From Sphingomonas hankookensis (GTDB lineage: Bacteria > Pseudomonadota > Alphaproteobacteria > Sphingomonadales > Sphingomonadaceae), in assembly GCF_028551275.1 (NCBI RefSeq), contig NZ_CP117025.1:3474001-3538000 (forward strand): a stretch of DNA of 64,000 bases, written 5' to 3'. This document shows positions 16,201 through 23,354 of the stretch, in pieces. Both the position numbers and the translations under genes were made by a program. Numbering within the stretch: position 1 is the stretch's first letter; the number at the start of each line of letters is the position of its first letter. The notes beneath the pieces are model-generated. The model did no database searches, was not told the origin of the DNA, and saw only the letters and a list, made by a program, of their open reading frames with translations.

Positions 16201-18407
16201 CCGGCCTGCACGATCGACTGGGCCAGCTTGCCCGTGGTCGCGTCATAGGTCAGCGTCGTGCGCTTGCCATCGGCCGCGGCGATCACCTCGCTCAGCTTGT
16301 TGCCGGTCGCGCCATAGGTCGTCGCGGTCTTCGTCCCGTCCGCCGCCACGGCGTCGGTCGACACCAGCGTCCTGTCGGCCCGCGACCGTTCGACCAGCGT
16401 CACCACGCCCTTGGCATCGGTGACTTGGCGCATCGTGACGTAGGGCTGGCCGGTGATGCCGAACGCGATATTCTCGCCGCTGCCGTCGCGGCGCTGGATA
16501 TAGTGCGACTTGACCGCCCCGCCCGCATAGATCGACGTGGTCCAGGTACCGGCGGCATCCACCGTCACCTCGCGGGTCCGTACGCCCGCCGCATCGAATT
16601 CGTCGATCGTCCGGCTGCCATCGGCGCGGTTGAGCGTATAGCCCGACAGCACGCCCTTGGTGTAGCTCGACACCGCGACGTCGCCATTGGCCGATTTCTC
16701 GACCAGTTCGGCGATCTTGCCCGTCGCGACGTCATAGGTCGTCGTCACGGTCCGCCCGTTGCTGACCGCCACGACCTGCGACAGCTTGCCGCCGCTGTAG
16801 ACATTGTCGGTCACGTCGCCCGTGGCGGTGACGGTGCGCGAATGCTTCAGCACGCCGCCGTCAAAGGCAAGGTCGGTGGTCGAGGTCAGCTTGCCCGCGC
16901 CGTCGAACAGCCGGTCCTGCCGCCAGTTCGATCCGGTCTCGCTGACCTTGAAGCTGACGCCGCCGCCGGCGACCTTGGCCAACAGCGCGCCGTAATTCTT
17001 GACGACATAGTCCTTGGTCGCATCCGACGCGAGTTCGATCACCTTGCCGTCGGTCAGCGTGACCGACTTCAGGCCGCTCGACCGGGCGAGCGTGTCGATC
17101 TGCGTCGCGAACTGCGCGGCGGTCATCGTCAGGTCGGGCGCGCTGACCGGCGGCAGGTCGACGACCGGCCCGGCGGCGCCCACCTCCACGACCAGCGGAC
17201 GATCGCCGACCGCAAGCTGGATCGAGGAGACGTTGGTATAGACCGCGATCGGCTTGGTCCCGCCCAGCGGATCATAGACATAGACCGTCTTCTGCACGCC
17301 GCCCAGATCGACGGTGACCGTCTTCGCCTCGGTCACGTTTTCCTTGTCGAGCGGGTCGTTCCACGCCTTCACGTCGCGCCATACGACCAGGTCCCATGCC
17401 CCGCTCGCCTTGGTCAGCACCATCGAATGGCCATCGCCCGGCAGGTTGCCGAGCGTATATTTCGCCTTGCTGGCATCGGTGCCGGTCCCGGCATCGACAT
17501 AGCCCAGGATCGTGGTCAGGTTGTGGATCGCCGTCGCCGCCAGCTTGGGCGTGCCATCGGCGTTGAACAGGCCGAAATTCTTTTCCTTCTGCGGCCCGTC
17601 GGGCGCAAGGTTGCTGTCGAGCAGCTCGTACAGATAGGTCTGCTGCGCGCCGTTCTCGAACGCCAGCAGCATGGCGTTGAGCGTCAGCTTGGCCTGTGCC
17701 GACTGGTTCACGCCCAGGTCGGGATTGCTGGCGAGCGTGGTATAGCCGGTCTCGGTGATGACCACCGGATCGCCCTGCGACGTGCGCTGCGCACGGGCCA
17801 GCGATGCTTCCATCACCTTGTCCGCCTGCTGCCCGGTCGCGGTATAGGCATGGGCGTTGGCGAAGTCCGAATAGGCCCCCAGGTCGCCCAGCGCCGCGGC
17901 ATCGGCGTCGCTTTCCATGCCCAGCGACATGTTGATGACCGGAATGCCGGCCAGTCCCGCATTGGACTTCACCGCGCCGTACAATGCCTTCTGGAACGCG
18001 CCGGCGGCGGCCAGCGACGACGATCCCTTGTAGCTGAACGCCTGGATATTGGCCTCGTTCAGCCCCTCCACCGCGATCACGCTGCCCTTGTAGTTCGCCG
18101 CGAACGCCTCGATCGCCTTGATATGCTCGACGAGCGCGGCATCGCCCGCCGTCGGCAGCGACGAACTGATGAGGAAGTCGAACTTCACCCCGGCGGCGGC
18201 CATCGCGTTGGTCACCGCGCTGGCGGTGCCGAGCGTCGGCAGGTTGTCGCGTACGCGGTTGATGCCGAGATAGGCGAGGCTGTTGTTGACGATGCTCGAA
18301 TTGGCATAGCCGGCATTGCCCGAATGGGCATTGACACCGAGCGTCGAGAGAAAGGCGGTGGCGGTGGCGAAGCTGGGCACGGACAGGCTCTCCGGGTGGG
18401 ATAACAT
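13224..18407 (-). CDS. Large secreted protein: glycoside-hydrolase-like head, Rhs/YD-like repeats, type I secretion tail
   Basis: 1,727 residues from ATG 18407 (a GTG at 18425 would add six). There is no Sec signal. Residues about 10-380 look like a clan GH-A TIM barrel: LNE at about 116-118 would supply the acid/base Glu, NAHAY a barrel residue set, and VITETGY (Glu about 219) the nucleophile. From about 480 to 1590 come degenerate beta-hairpin repeats of the type T-x-YD-x-x-GRK / ADGS-x-T, with a higher-order 164-residue period. The last 120 residues contain GGLGKDRFVI, ITDFGVGHDLLDLS and FGSGETVTLAGVD, a calcium-binding RTX/M10-C-like tail with an uncleaved signal. Exported by the ABC/HlyD pair just downstream (inference). 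Possible roles: trimming the EPS, or a matrix adhesin. Confidence 0.82.
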   Translation of the reverse strand: MLSHPESLSVPSFATATAFLSTLGVNAHSGNAGYANSSIVNNSLAYLGINRVRDNLPTLGTASAVTNAMAAAGVKFDFLISSSLPTAGDAALVEHIKAIEAFAANYKGSVIAVEGLNEANIQAFSYKGSSSLAAAGAFQKALYGAVKSNAGLAGIPVINMSLGMESDADAAALGDLGAYSDFANAHAYTATGQQADKVMEASLARAQRTSQGDPVVITETGYTTLASNPDLGVNQSAQAKLTLNAMLLAFENGAQQTYLYELLDSNLAPDGPQKEKNFGLFNADGTPKLAATAIHNLTTILGYVDAGTGTDASKAKYTLGNLPGDGHSMVLTKASGAWDLVVWRDVKAWNDPLDKENVTEAKTVTVDLGGVQKTVYVYDPLGGTKPIAVYTNVSSIQLAVGDRPLVVEVGAAGPVVDLPPVSAPDLTMTAAQFATQIDTLARSSGLKSVTLTDGKVIELASDATKDYVVKNYGALLAKVAGGGVSFKVSETGSNWRQDRLFDGAGKLTSTTDLAFDGGVLKHSRTVTATGDVTDNVYSGGKLSQVVAVSNGRTVTTTYDVATGKIAELVEKSANGDVAVSSYTKGVLSGYTLNRADGSRTIDEFDAAGVRTREVTVDAAGTWTTSIYAGGAVKSHYIQRRDGSGENIAFGITGQPYVTMRQVTDAKGVVTLVERSRADRTLVSTDAVAADGTKTATTYGATGNKLSEVIAAADGKRTTLTYDATTGKLAQSIVQAGGDTVTTTYTGGVVTQLLSVRADGSRDTISYDAQGRKTSDVAVSAGNVWTTQQFDAASGKLTRKFVQNTDGSGENVSYGITGQSYVTMRQVTNAKGVVTLVERSRADGTLVSTDAVAADGTKTATTYGTTGNKLSEVVAGTDGSRTTRTWDATTGKLAQSIVQAGGDTVTTTYTGGVVTQLLSVRADGSRDTISYDAQGRKVSDVEVTAAKTWITQQFDAASGKLTRKFVQNADGSGENVSYGITGQSYVTMRQVTNAKGVVTLVERSRADGSLVSSEAVAGDGTKTTTTYGTTGNKLSEVIAGADGSRTTRNWDAVTGKPTQSIVQAAGDTLTTTYTGGVVTQVLTVRADGSRDTVSYDTQGRKTTEVSVSATKTWTTIQFDVATGNPARSFVQNADGSGDNTTYGITGKSYVTLRQVTDAKGKVVEIFRTHADGTLDYHERNDADGAREISNFDATGLKLNQLNIHADGTRVSMTFTPDTQALAQKQTQTATGDLIDATFVNGVMTAQRTVFADGRKVNEAVVAGTRQIDTFAADGKRISAVTVDSANTWTTLIYDAAGKPSRRYVERTDHSGEVTAYGITGKSYVTETQVIDAAGKVVGVTRLHADGSLDYTETNAPDGSSVLTYYDGAGRKTLNAAIAANGDKFTTRFDAKSGGIVDTIAETATAKVQSVYKAGRVETRVTNDLVKGDRIVETFDAQGRLATKATTDAGGNWETLRYDVASGAVSRRFVEYADGSGQNFSYTGSGASLVTDWQKYDSAKRTVAGGQTRADGTRIAGFTVAADGTKTSEWFDAADRRQSQVTAAADGSKTSLYFDPATQLLVKSVVQSSAGDTITASYRNGVVTDRTTQMANGAKMTESFSANGHDLSGARALSGYQAVLFDNGSGKIAGTLADEVLLADRAATTILTGGLGKDRFVIQRGASATITDFGVGHDLLDLSALTKGGQPTITLSGGNTVLRFGSGETVTLAGVDPSRLVASPQASGVYMLG
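14455..16453 (-). repeat. Tandem 492-bp coding repeats inside the secreted protein gene
   Basis: The marker GTGATGCC recurs at 16453, 15961, 15469 and 14977, exactly 492 bases (164 codons) apart, then at 14455 after a diverged 522-base unit. The middle copies are nearly identical: GITGQSYVTMRQVTNAKGVV and LVERSRADG recur word for word, and TTYTGGVVTQ recurs with one or no changes. This implies recent duplication or gene conversion. Less similar units extend on both sides. Confidence 0.9.
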
Positions 18408-18714
18408 GTTCGTTTCTACCGACACTGTCTGGACAGTGACTTACGCCGACCGGTTAATCCGCCGTTATGCACGAAATGCCGGACCATGCGGCATTGCAGC
18501 AGAATCCCGGATTGCCGGGCATCATGCTGTATCCGTAACGATTCTCGTGTCGGATGCATATCGAAAAACTGCGCCAGTACGGCACTTTGCTGCATTGCGG
18601 CATGGCATTGTACTTTGTCCCCCGCGCCCGTAGAACGCGGCTGTCGTGCCGGTATCCGGACAGGCCGGACGTGCGCGACCATCATGCGGCCTGACCGCCA
18701 ATCGGATATCTGCG
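18408..18714. other. Divergent intergenic region between the secreted protein gene and the Wzy-like gene
   Basis: 307 bases with no supported gene. It must hold promoters for both the minus-strand secreted protein gene and the plus-strand membrane protein gene. The only clear element is the CACTGTC / GACAGTG palindrome at 18423-18438 (listed separately). The sequence is less GC-rich around 18440-18640. No confident -35/-10 pair was identified. Confidence 0.6.
18423..18438. promoter_or_regulatory. Operator-like palindrome upstream of the large secreted protein gene
   Basis: CACTGTC (18423-18429), a two-base centre TG, and GACAGTG (18432-18438) form a perfect inverted repeat about 16 bases upstream of the chosen ATG at 18407. 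Symmetry of 7+2+7 suits a dimeric helix-turn-helix regulator, and the position close to the start would suit repression. It could also be a short RNA hairpin in the leader. Regulator unknown. Confidence 0.4.
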
Positions 18715-20052
18715 ATGGCAACGACGATCGATTCCCAGTTCCCGGACATGCCGTCCGCCCCGACCGGGCTGCGCCGCTGGGTCCGCGACGTCGATGTCGA
18801 CCGGGCGGTGCTGCCGCTGACGATCGTGTTCCTGACCTATGGCACGCGCGATGCGCTGACCGGCGTGTTCCGCTACTGGCTGCCGAAATTCCATCTTGCG
18901 GGTGCGTGGTTCGTGCCCGACTTCATGTCGTTCCTGGTCGTGGCCTATTTCGTTTGGGTCTTGGCGATCCGCCGGCAATCGGCATGGGCGATCCTGTTTT
19001 CGATCAGCGTGTTCGTCTCGGCGATCCTTGGCTGGATCTTTATGGCGTCGTCGGCGGTCGCGCTGCTGTCGTCGGTCAAGCTGATGTCGCCGATGTTCGT
19101 CGGCCTCGCCTTTGCCGGGCGATCGATCGCCGATCGGAAATGGGCCTGCTATTTCATGTTCATGCTGGCGGTCGTGTCGACCGTGGGGCTGCTATGCTCC
19201 CCGCTGTTCGACTATCCCTGGGTCGGCATGGCGGTCGAAACCTTTGGCCAGACCAAGGCGGTCGGCCGCGTATGGTGGTCGGGCGGCGCGATCCGCTATG
19301 GCGGCTTTGCCGGCGACAGCACGATGGCGGCCTATATGTGCCTGTTTCCGCTGGTCATCGTCCACCGCCATATCTCGCCGAAGCTGGTGCTGCTGATGGC
19401 CGGACCGGTCGGCCTCGCGCTGCACCTGTCGACCAGCAAGACCGCGATCGGGTGCGGCGTGCTGTTCGCGGCCTATTATCTGTTCGTCGTGCTGCCGGGG
19501 CTGCGCAAGGACGATGGCGATCGCCGGCGCGAACTGACGCGCCTGTTCGCGAAATGGTCGTTCGTGCTAGTGCCGGTTCCCTTCATCCTGATGCTGGCGC
19601 TGGGCGGTACCGACCTGACGAAGATCGATCCGATGCTGTTCAGCATGCAGGACCGGATCAACAATACCTGGACGTTCCCGTTCACCTATCTGGGGCAGAA
19701 TTTCCCGATCGGGCTCATCACCGGTTGCGGCCTGGGCTGCTTCACCTATCCGATGGAATATACGCAGCTCGCCTATCTGATGGTGCCGGTCGATAACTTC
19801 TACGTGGCGACCTATGTCATGCTGGGCGTGCCGTTCATCCTGTTCGTGATCGGCATGTTCACCGCGACCATCAAGAGCATGGACAATGAAAAGCTGACGC
19901 TGATGGCGTTGCTGAACGTCTATGTCATTACCGTTCAATGCTATGGCCCGTCGACCGCGACGATCGTCATGGGCTATGCGTTCAGTGACATGTTTCTGAA
20001 CCACACCCGCCAATGGAAACGCCGCCATCGCGCCGGGTCGGCAGCCGGCTGA
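18715..20052 (+). CDS. Polytopic membrane protein, Wzy polymerase / O-antigen-ligase-like
   Basis: 445 residues from ATG at 18715 (an in-frame start at 18646 lacks support). About ten hydrophobic segments can be seen, for example DFMSFLVVAYFVWVLAI, AWAILFSISVFVSAILGWIF, FMFMLAVVSTVGLL, LVLLMAGPVGLALHL and YVMLGVPFILFVIGMF. A larger soluble loop with GGAIRYGGFAGDST lies mid-protein. This pattern, with few conserved residues, is typical of Wzy polymerases and WaaL ligases. In an EPS locus with a Wzc-like protein, a polymerase joining lipid-linked repeat units in the periplasm is the best guess. It is divergent from the secreted protein gene and followed closely by an unrelated nucleosidase. Confidence 0.65.
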   Translation: MATTIDSQFPDMPSAPTGLRRWVRDVDVDRAVLPLTIVFLTYGTRDALTGVFRYWLPKFHLAGAWFVPDFMSFLVVAYFVWVLAIRRQSAWAILFSISVFVSAILGWIFMASSAVALLSSVKLMSPMFVGLAFAGRSIADRKWACYFMFMLAVVSTVGLLCSPLFDYPWVGMAVETFGQTKAVGRVWWSGGAIRYGGFAGDSTMAAYMCLFPLVIVHRHISPKLVLLMAGPVGLALHLSTSKTAIGCGVLFAAYYLFVVLPGLRKDDGDRRRELTRLFAKWSFVLVPVPFILMLALGGTDLTKIDPMLFSMQDRINNTWTFPFTYLGQNFPIGLITGCGLGCFTYPMEYTQLAYLMVPVDNFYVATYVMLGVPFILFVIGMFTATIKSMDNEKLTLMALLNVYVITVQCYGPSTATIVMGYAFSDMFLNHTRQWKRRHRAGSAAG

Positions 20053-20063
20053 CGGTTACCGAC

Positions 20064-20660
20064 ATGCCCGTGACCAACGTGCCGAGGCGTATCGCGTTCG
20101 TCATGGCGACGCGCCACGAATATGGCGCGCAGCTGCAACGCCGGTTCGATCCGCTCGTCACCGGCGTCGGCCCGGTCGAGGCCGCTGTCGCGACGGCGAC
20201 CATGCTGGCCGAGGCGGCGGCAACGGGCGCGCTGCCCGATCTGGTCGTGTCGATCGGATCGGCGGGATCGCGGACGCTCCCGCTGGGATCGGTGTGGCAG
20301 GTGGCGAGCGTGTCGTGGCGCGACATGAACGCGTCGCGCATCGGCTTTGCCAAGGGAGTGGTGCCCTTTGCCGATTTCGGCGCGGTGCTGCCGCTCGGCA
20401 CCGCGCTCGACTGGCCGACGGCGCGGCTGTCGACCGGCGCGGACATCGTCGGCGGCGACGACTATGCGCGGATCGATGCCGATATGGTCGACATGGAGAC
20501 CTATGCCGTGGTGCGCGCCTGCCAGCGCTTCGGCGTGCCGGTCATGGGCCTGCGCGGCATTTCGGACGGGCCGGGCGAGCTGGAGGCGCTGGGCGGATGG
20601 ACCGCGATGCTGGGCGTGCTGGACGAGAAGCTGGCGGCGGTGGTCGACCTGCTGGCGTAG
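20064..20660 (+). CDS. MTA/SAH nucleosidase-like phosphorylase superfamily protein
   Basis: 198 residues, shorter than E. coli MtnN (about 230). Recognisable features are MATRHEYG at the N-terminus (base-binding loop), LVVSIGSAGS, VDMETYAVVRAC (the catalytic-region Glu pair) and RGISDGPGE, where Asp is the expected proton donor to the purine. The family hydrolyses methylthioadenosine and S-adenosylhomocysteine to adenine and a thio-sugar in the cytoplasm. ATG 20064 is chosen because the in-frame ATG at 20013 lies inside the preceding gene. It sits 11 bases after the Wzy-like gene and converges on the lactonase gene. Confidence 0.78.
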   Translation: MPVTNVPRRIAFVMATRHEYGAQLQRRFDPLVTGVGPVEAAVATATMLAEAAATGALPDLVVSIGSAGSRTLPLGSVWQVASVSWRDMNASRIGFAKGVVPFADFGAVLPLGTALDWPTARLSTGADIVGGDDYARIDADMVDMETYAVVRACQRFGVPVMGLRGISDGPGELEALGGWTAMLGVLDEKLAAVVDLLA

Positions 20661-20661
20661 C

Positions 20662-21738
20662 CTATGCCCGGTCGAGGAACACCACGCCCGGCACCGCGAT
20701 GCGCACGGGCGTGGGGCGCAGGCGGCCGTCATAGGTCAGGTCGAGGATCGACACCGTGCCGCTGCGCTCGTTGGCGACGAGCAGCTGCCCCATCTCCTGC
20801 AGCAGCAGGAAGAAGCGCGGCCAGTCGCCGCCGCACGGGACATGCTGGGCAAGCGTCGCGCTGCCGTCCTCGGCCAGGTCGAATACGGCGATGCTGTTGT
20901 GCCCGCGGTTGGAGGCATAGAGGCGGCGGCCGGCGCGATCGATCGCGATATGCGCGGCATAGGAGGTGCCCTGCCAATCGGGCGGGAGCAGCGAGGTCGT
21001 GGCGCGCGCGGTCAGCGTGCCGTCGAACTGCGCGTCGAGCGTGGTCAGCGTGTTGGCCAGTTCGGTGACGACATAGGCGATTGGCAGCGTCGGGTGATAG
21101 GCCAGATGGCGCGGCCCCGATCCCGCCGGCGCGCGCCATGCGACCGCCGGCTCGCCAATCTCTCCGGTCGACAGCGCATAGGCGAAGACCGCGTCGGCGC
21201 CGAGATCGACCGAATGCAGGAAACGATTGTCGGGGGTGAAGCCGACCCAGTGCGCGTGCGGCCCCGCCTGACGGTCCTTGCGCGGGCCGGTGCCCTTATG
21301 CTGGCGGATGATCGGGGGCTGCGGCATGCCGGCGGCGAGCGGATAGAGCGCGACGGTGCCCGACGAATAATTGGCGACCGCCAGCAGGCCGCCGTTCGGC
21401 GCGATCGCGACATGGCAGGGATCGTCGCCGCCGCTCGGCAGGTCGGCAAGGACCTTGCCGTCGCGGTCGGTCGCGACCATCCGCCCCTGCGCGAATTCCC
21501 GCACGAAATAACGCATGTCGCCGCGCGACACGCCGAAGGATGCGTCCTTCAGCGCGGGATCGGCGTCGCCGACGCTCCAGCTGCGTGCCGTAGCGGGCAG
21601 GCGATAGACCCCCGCCCCGCCCTTTCCGGCATAGGTGCCGGCGATCAGCGCCTGCCGCCATCCCTGCGCGCGGACAGGCAGGGCGGACAGGGTGGCGGTG
21701 GCGGCCATGCCGGCCAGAACGGAGCGTCGCGTGGTCAT
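20662..21738 (-). CDS. Secreted lactonase-family beta-propeller (6-phosphogluconolactonase-like)
   Basis: 358 residues. The start TRRSVLAGMAATATLSALP has a twin-Arg and a hydrophobic stretch ending PVRAQ, so export to the periplasm, perhaps by Tat, is likely. Blade-like repeats follow: CHVAIAPNGGLLAVANYSSG, HWVGFTPDNRFLHSVDLGAD, RHLAYHPTLPIAYVVTE, HIAIDRAGRRLYASNRGHN. These match the seven-bladed YbhE/lactonase family. Because it is exported, a cytosolic pentose-phosphate role is unlikely; the true substrate is unknown. It converges on the nucleosidase gene with only one base between stops. Confidence 0.8.
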   Translation of the reverse strand: MTTRRSVLAGMAATATLSALPVRAQGWRQALIAGTYAGKGGAGVYRLPATARSWSVGDADPALKDASFGVSRGDMRYFVREFAQGRMVATDRDGKVLADLPSGGDDPCHVAIAPNGGLLAVANYSSGTVALYPLAAGMPQPPIIRQHKGTGPRKDRQAGPHAHWVGFTPDNRFLHSVDLGADAVFAYALSTGEIGEPAVAWRAPAGSGPRHLAYHPTLPIAYVVTELANTLTTLDAQFDGTLTARATTSLLPPDWQGTSYAAHIAIDRAGRRLYASNRGHNSIAVFDLAEDGSATLAQHVPCGGDWPRFFLLLQEMGQLLVANERSGTVSILDLTYDGRLRPTPVRIAVPGVVFLDRA

Positions 21739-21773
21739 GGACCCGCTATGCGCCGCCCGGCCGCCATGCGCAA

Positions 21774-22298
21774 TCAGGCGGCGGTGAACACCCCGCAGGC
21801 GATGCGACCACCCGAATTGCCCGACGGGTCGGTCTTATAGTCGTCGGCATTGGCGTGGACCACGAACGCCGCTCCATCGGCGTCGAGCAGCCCGTCCATC
21901 GTGCCGGCGGGCAGCATGATCGTGACCGACCCCGATCCATCGGCACCGATGGTCAGGTTGGGCGCGTCACCCGCATGCGGGCCGGCGGGGTTGCTGGTGC
22001 CGTGCTGCTTCGACGTGGGGTTCCAATGCCCGCCGGCGGTGGTGAAATCGGGCGCGTCGCAGCGGCCGGTGGTGTGGACATGCGCGCCATGGACGCCGGC
22101 GGGCATGCCGCGTGCGTCGATCATGATCTGGATGCCGCCCGCCATTTCGGTCGCGGTGACGGTGCCGACATCGGCACCGGCGGCGGTGCGCAGCGGCGCG
22201 GTGGCGGTCCGGCCGGCACTCGCTCCGGTCGAGGCGGTGGTGGTGCAGCCGGCAAGCGCGGTGGCGGCGATGGCGGTGAGCAAGGTGGCACGCAGCAT
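21774..22298 (-). CDS. sodC: Cu-Zn superoxide dismutase, lipoprotein form
   Basis: 174 residues. A lipoprotein signal ends LAGC (Cys 18). All metal ligands are visible: GAHVH supplies two Cu His, GGHWNP the bridging His, KQHG and GPHAGD two Zn His and the Zn Asp, and VVHAN the last Cu His. GGRIACGV gives the active-site Arg and the second disulfide Cys, paired with Cys in TTGRC. It converts superoxide to peroxide in the periplasm. ATG 22298 is preceded by AAGGGGAA; longer in-frame starts are not supported. The next gene on the strand is an M23 peptidase 56 bases upstream. Confidence 0.93.
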   Translation of the reverse strand: MLRATLLTAIAATALAGCTTTASTGASAGRTATAPLRTAAGADVGTVTATEMAGGIQIMIDARGMPAGVHGAHVHTTGRCDAPDFTTAGGHWNPTSKQHGTSNPAGPHAGDAPNLTIGADGSGSVTIMLPAGTMDGLLDADGAAFVVHANADDYKTDPSGNSGGRIACGVFTAA

Positions 22299-22354
22299 GA
22301 TCGAGTTCCCCTTTGATACAGATGCGGAATGTTTCTCTGGCACCGAGGGTTCCG

Positions 22355-23146
22355 TCACGGCGTCATCGGTCCGGTCAGCAGCAGCGGATCGATCCGCGCA
22401 TCGTGCCATTTCATGCCCCAGTGGAGATGCGGCCCCGTCGCCCGCCCGGTCGCGCCGATGGCGCCCACCACCTGTCCCTGGCGCACATGGTCGCCCGGCT
22501 TCACATCGATGCGCGACAGATGGAGGAACGCACTGTTCAGTCCCATGCCGTGGTCGATCATCAGCAGATTGCCCTCCAGCGTGAAGGGGGCCGACGCCGC
22601 GAGGATGACGACGCCATCGGCGGGCGCGGCAACGGGCGTGCCGGTCGGGCGCGCGACATCGACGCCCGAATGATAGGCGCCGGGTTCGCCGGCATAGATA
22701 CGCTGCGACCCGAACAGGCCGGAGATGCGACCCTTGACCGGCCAGGCGAAGCGTTGCCGCCACCCCTGCGCATCGGTCGCTATGTCCCGCGCGGCGGCGA
22801 TCTGCGCAAGTTCGGGCGCACGGCGGCGCTGGAATTCGGCGGAGGGCTGCGCGATGCGCGGCAGGGTCGGCAGCCGCTCGATCCGCCACGCGCGCGGCGC
22901 GACGCTCAAAGGACGGACGATGCGCTGGCCATCAGGCAGCGTCGCGATCAGTGTCGCGGACGGGCCGGCGTCGCGGTCGAACGCGATCAGGAACTGCCCG
23001 TCCGGCGCGACGGCGACCGGCTGTCCGTCCAGTTGCAGCGTCGCGCCTACGGCCACGCTGCCGGTCAGCACCGCGCCCTGCCCCGGCGCACCGCTCAGCA
23101 CGATCGCGGCGGGAGCGGCCGCGATCAGGACGGTGGCGGCGATCAC
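22355..23146 (-). CDS. M23-family metallopeptidase
   Basis: 263 residues from GTG 23146. A hydrophobic N-terminus (IAATVLIAAAPAAIVLSGA) directs export. The peptidase domain (about 140-255) has YHSGVDVA, supplying the first His and Asp Zn ligands, and GPHLHWGM, the HxH motif. RISGLFGSQR and APADGVVILA are usual LytM strands. With all ligands present it should cut peptidoglycan cross-bridges in the periplasm. The start overlaps the stop of the upstream DUF2093 gene (GTGA), so the two are coupled. Confidence 0.9.
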   Translation of the reverse strand: MIAATVLIAAAPAAIVLSGAPGQGAVLTGSVAVGATLQLDGQPVAVAPDGQFLIAFDRDAGPSATLIATLPDGQRIVRPLSVAPRAWRIERLPTLPRIAQPSAEFQRRRAPELAQIAAARDIATDAQGWRQRFAWPVKGRISGLFGSQRIYAGEPGAYHSGVDVARPTGTPVAAPADGVVILAASAPFTLEGNLLMIDHGMGLNSAFLHLSRIDVKPGDHVRQGQVVGAIGATGRATGPHLHWGMKWHDARIDPLLLTGPMTP

Positions 23147-23340
23147 TCCGGCGCGAGCGCCTTGGTCGATGCCTCGGCATCGACATAGGCTTCCTGGCGG
23201 CCTGCATTCCAGTAGCGCAGTTCGTCGAGCGGGATACGGCTGCCGGTGACCGCACAGGTCACGAAGTCGCCATCGGCCAGCACCCGGAAGTTATTGGTCA
23301 GGTAGTGGAGCTTGGCGGGGCGGCTTTCGGGCTTCAGCAT
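23143..23340 (-). CDS. DUF2093 family protein
   Basis: 65 residues: begins MLKPESRPAKLHYLTNNFRV and has GDFVTCAVTGSRIPLDELRY and a YWNAGRQEAY segment, matching the small alphaproteobacterial DUF2093 family. Function is unknown. No signal or membrane segment is seen. It lies between xseA (14 bases upstream) and the M23 peptidase (4-base overlap) on one strand, an arrangement likely to be one operon. Confidence 0.85.
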   Translation of the reverse strand: MLKPESRPAKLHYLTNNFRVLADGDFVTCAVTGSRIPLDELRYWNAGRQEAYVDAEASTKALAPE

Positions 23341-23354
23341 CTTGGGTGTCCGGA

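Noticed and set aside
12981..18404. A 1,807-codon open frame on the plus strand opposite the large secreted protein gene
   Set aside because: It is an antisense shadow produced by high G+C and the repeat structure; the minus-strand frame has recognisable domains and the shadow has a His/Arg-rich composition without any family resemblance.
13224..18407. CRISPR-like periodic repeats
   Set aside because: The period is 492 bases, within one reading frame, with no short identical repeats separated by unique spacers.
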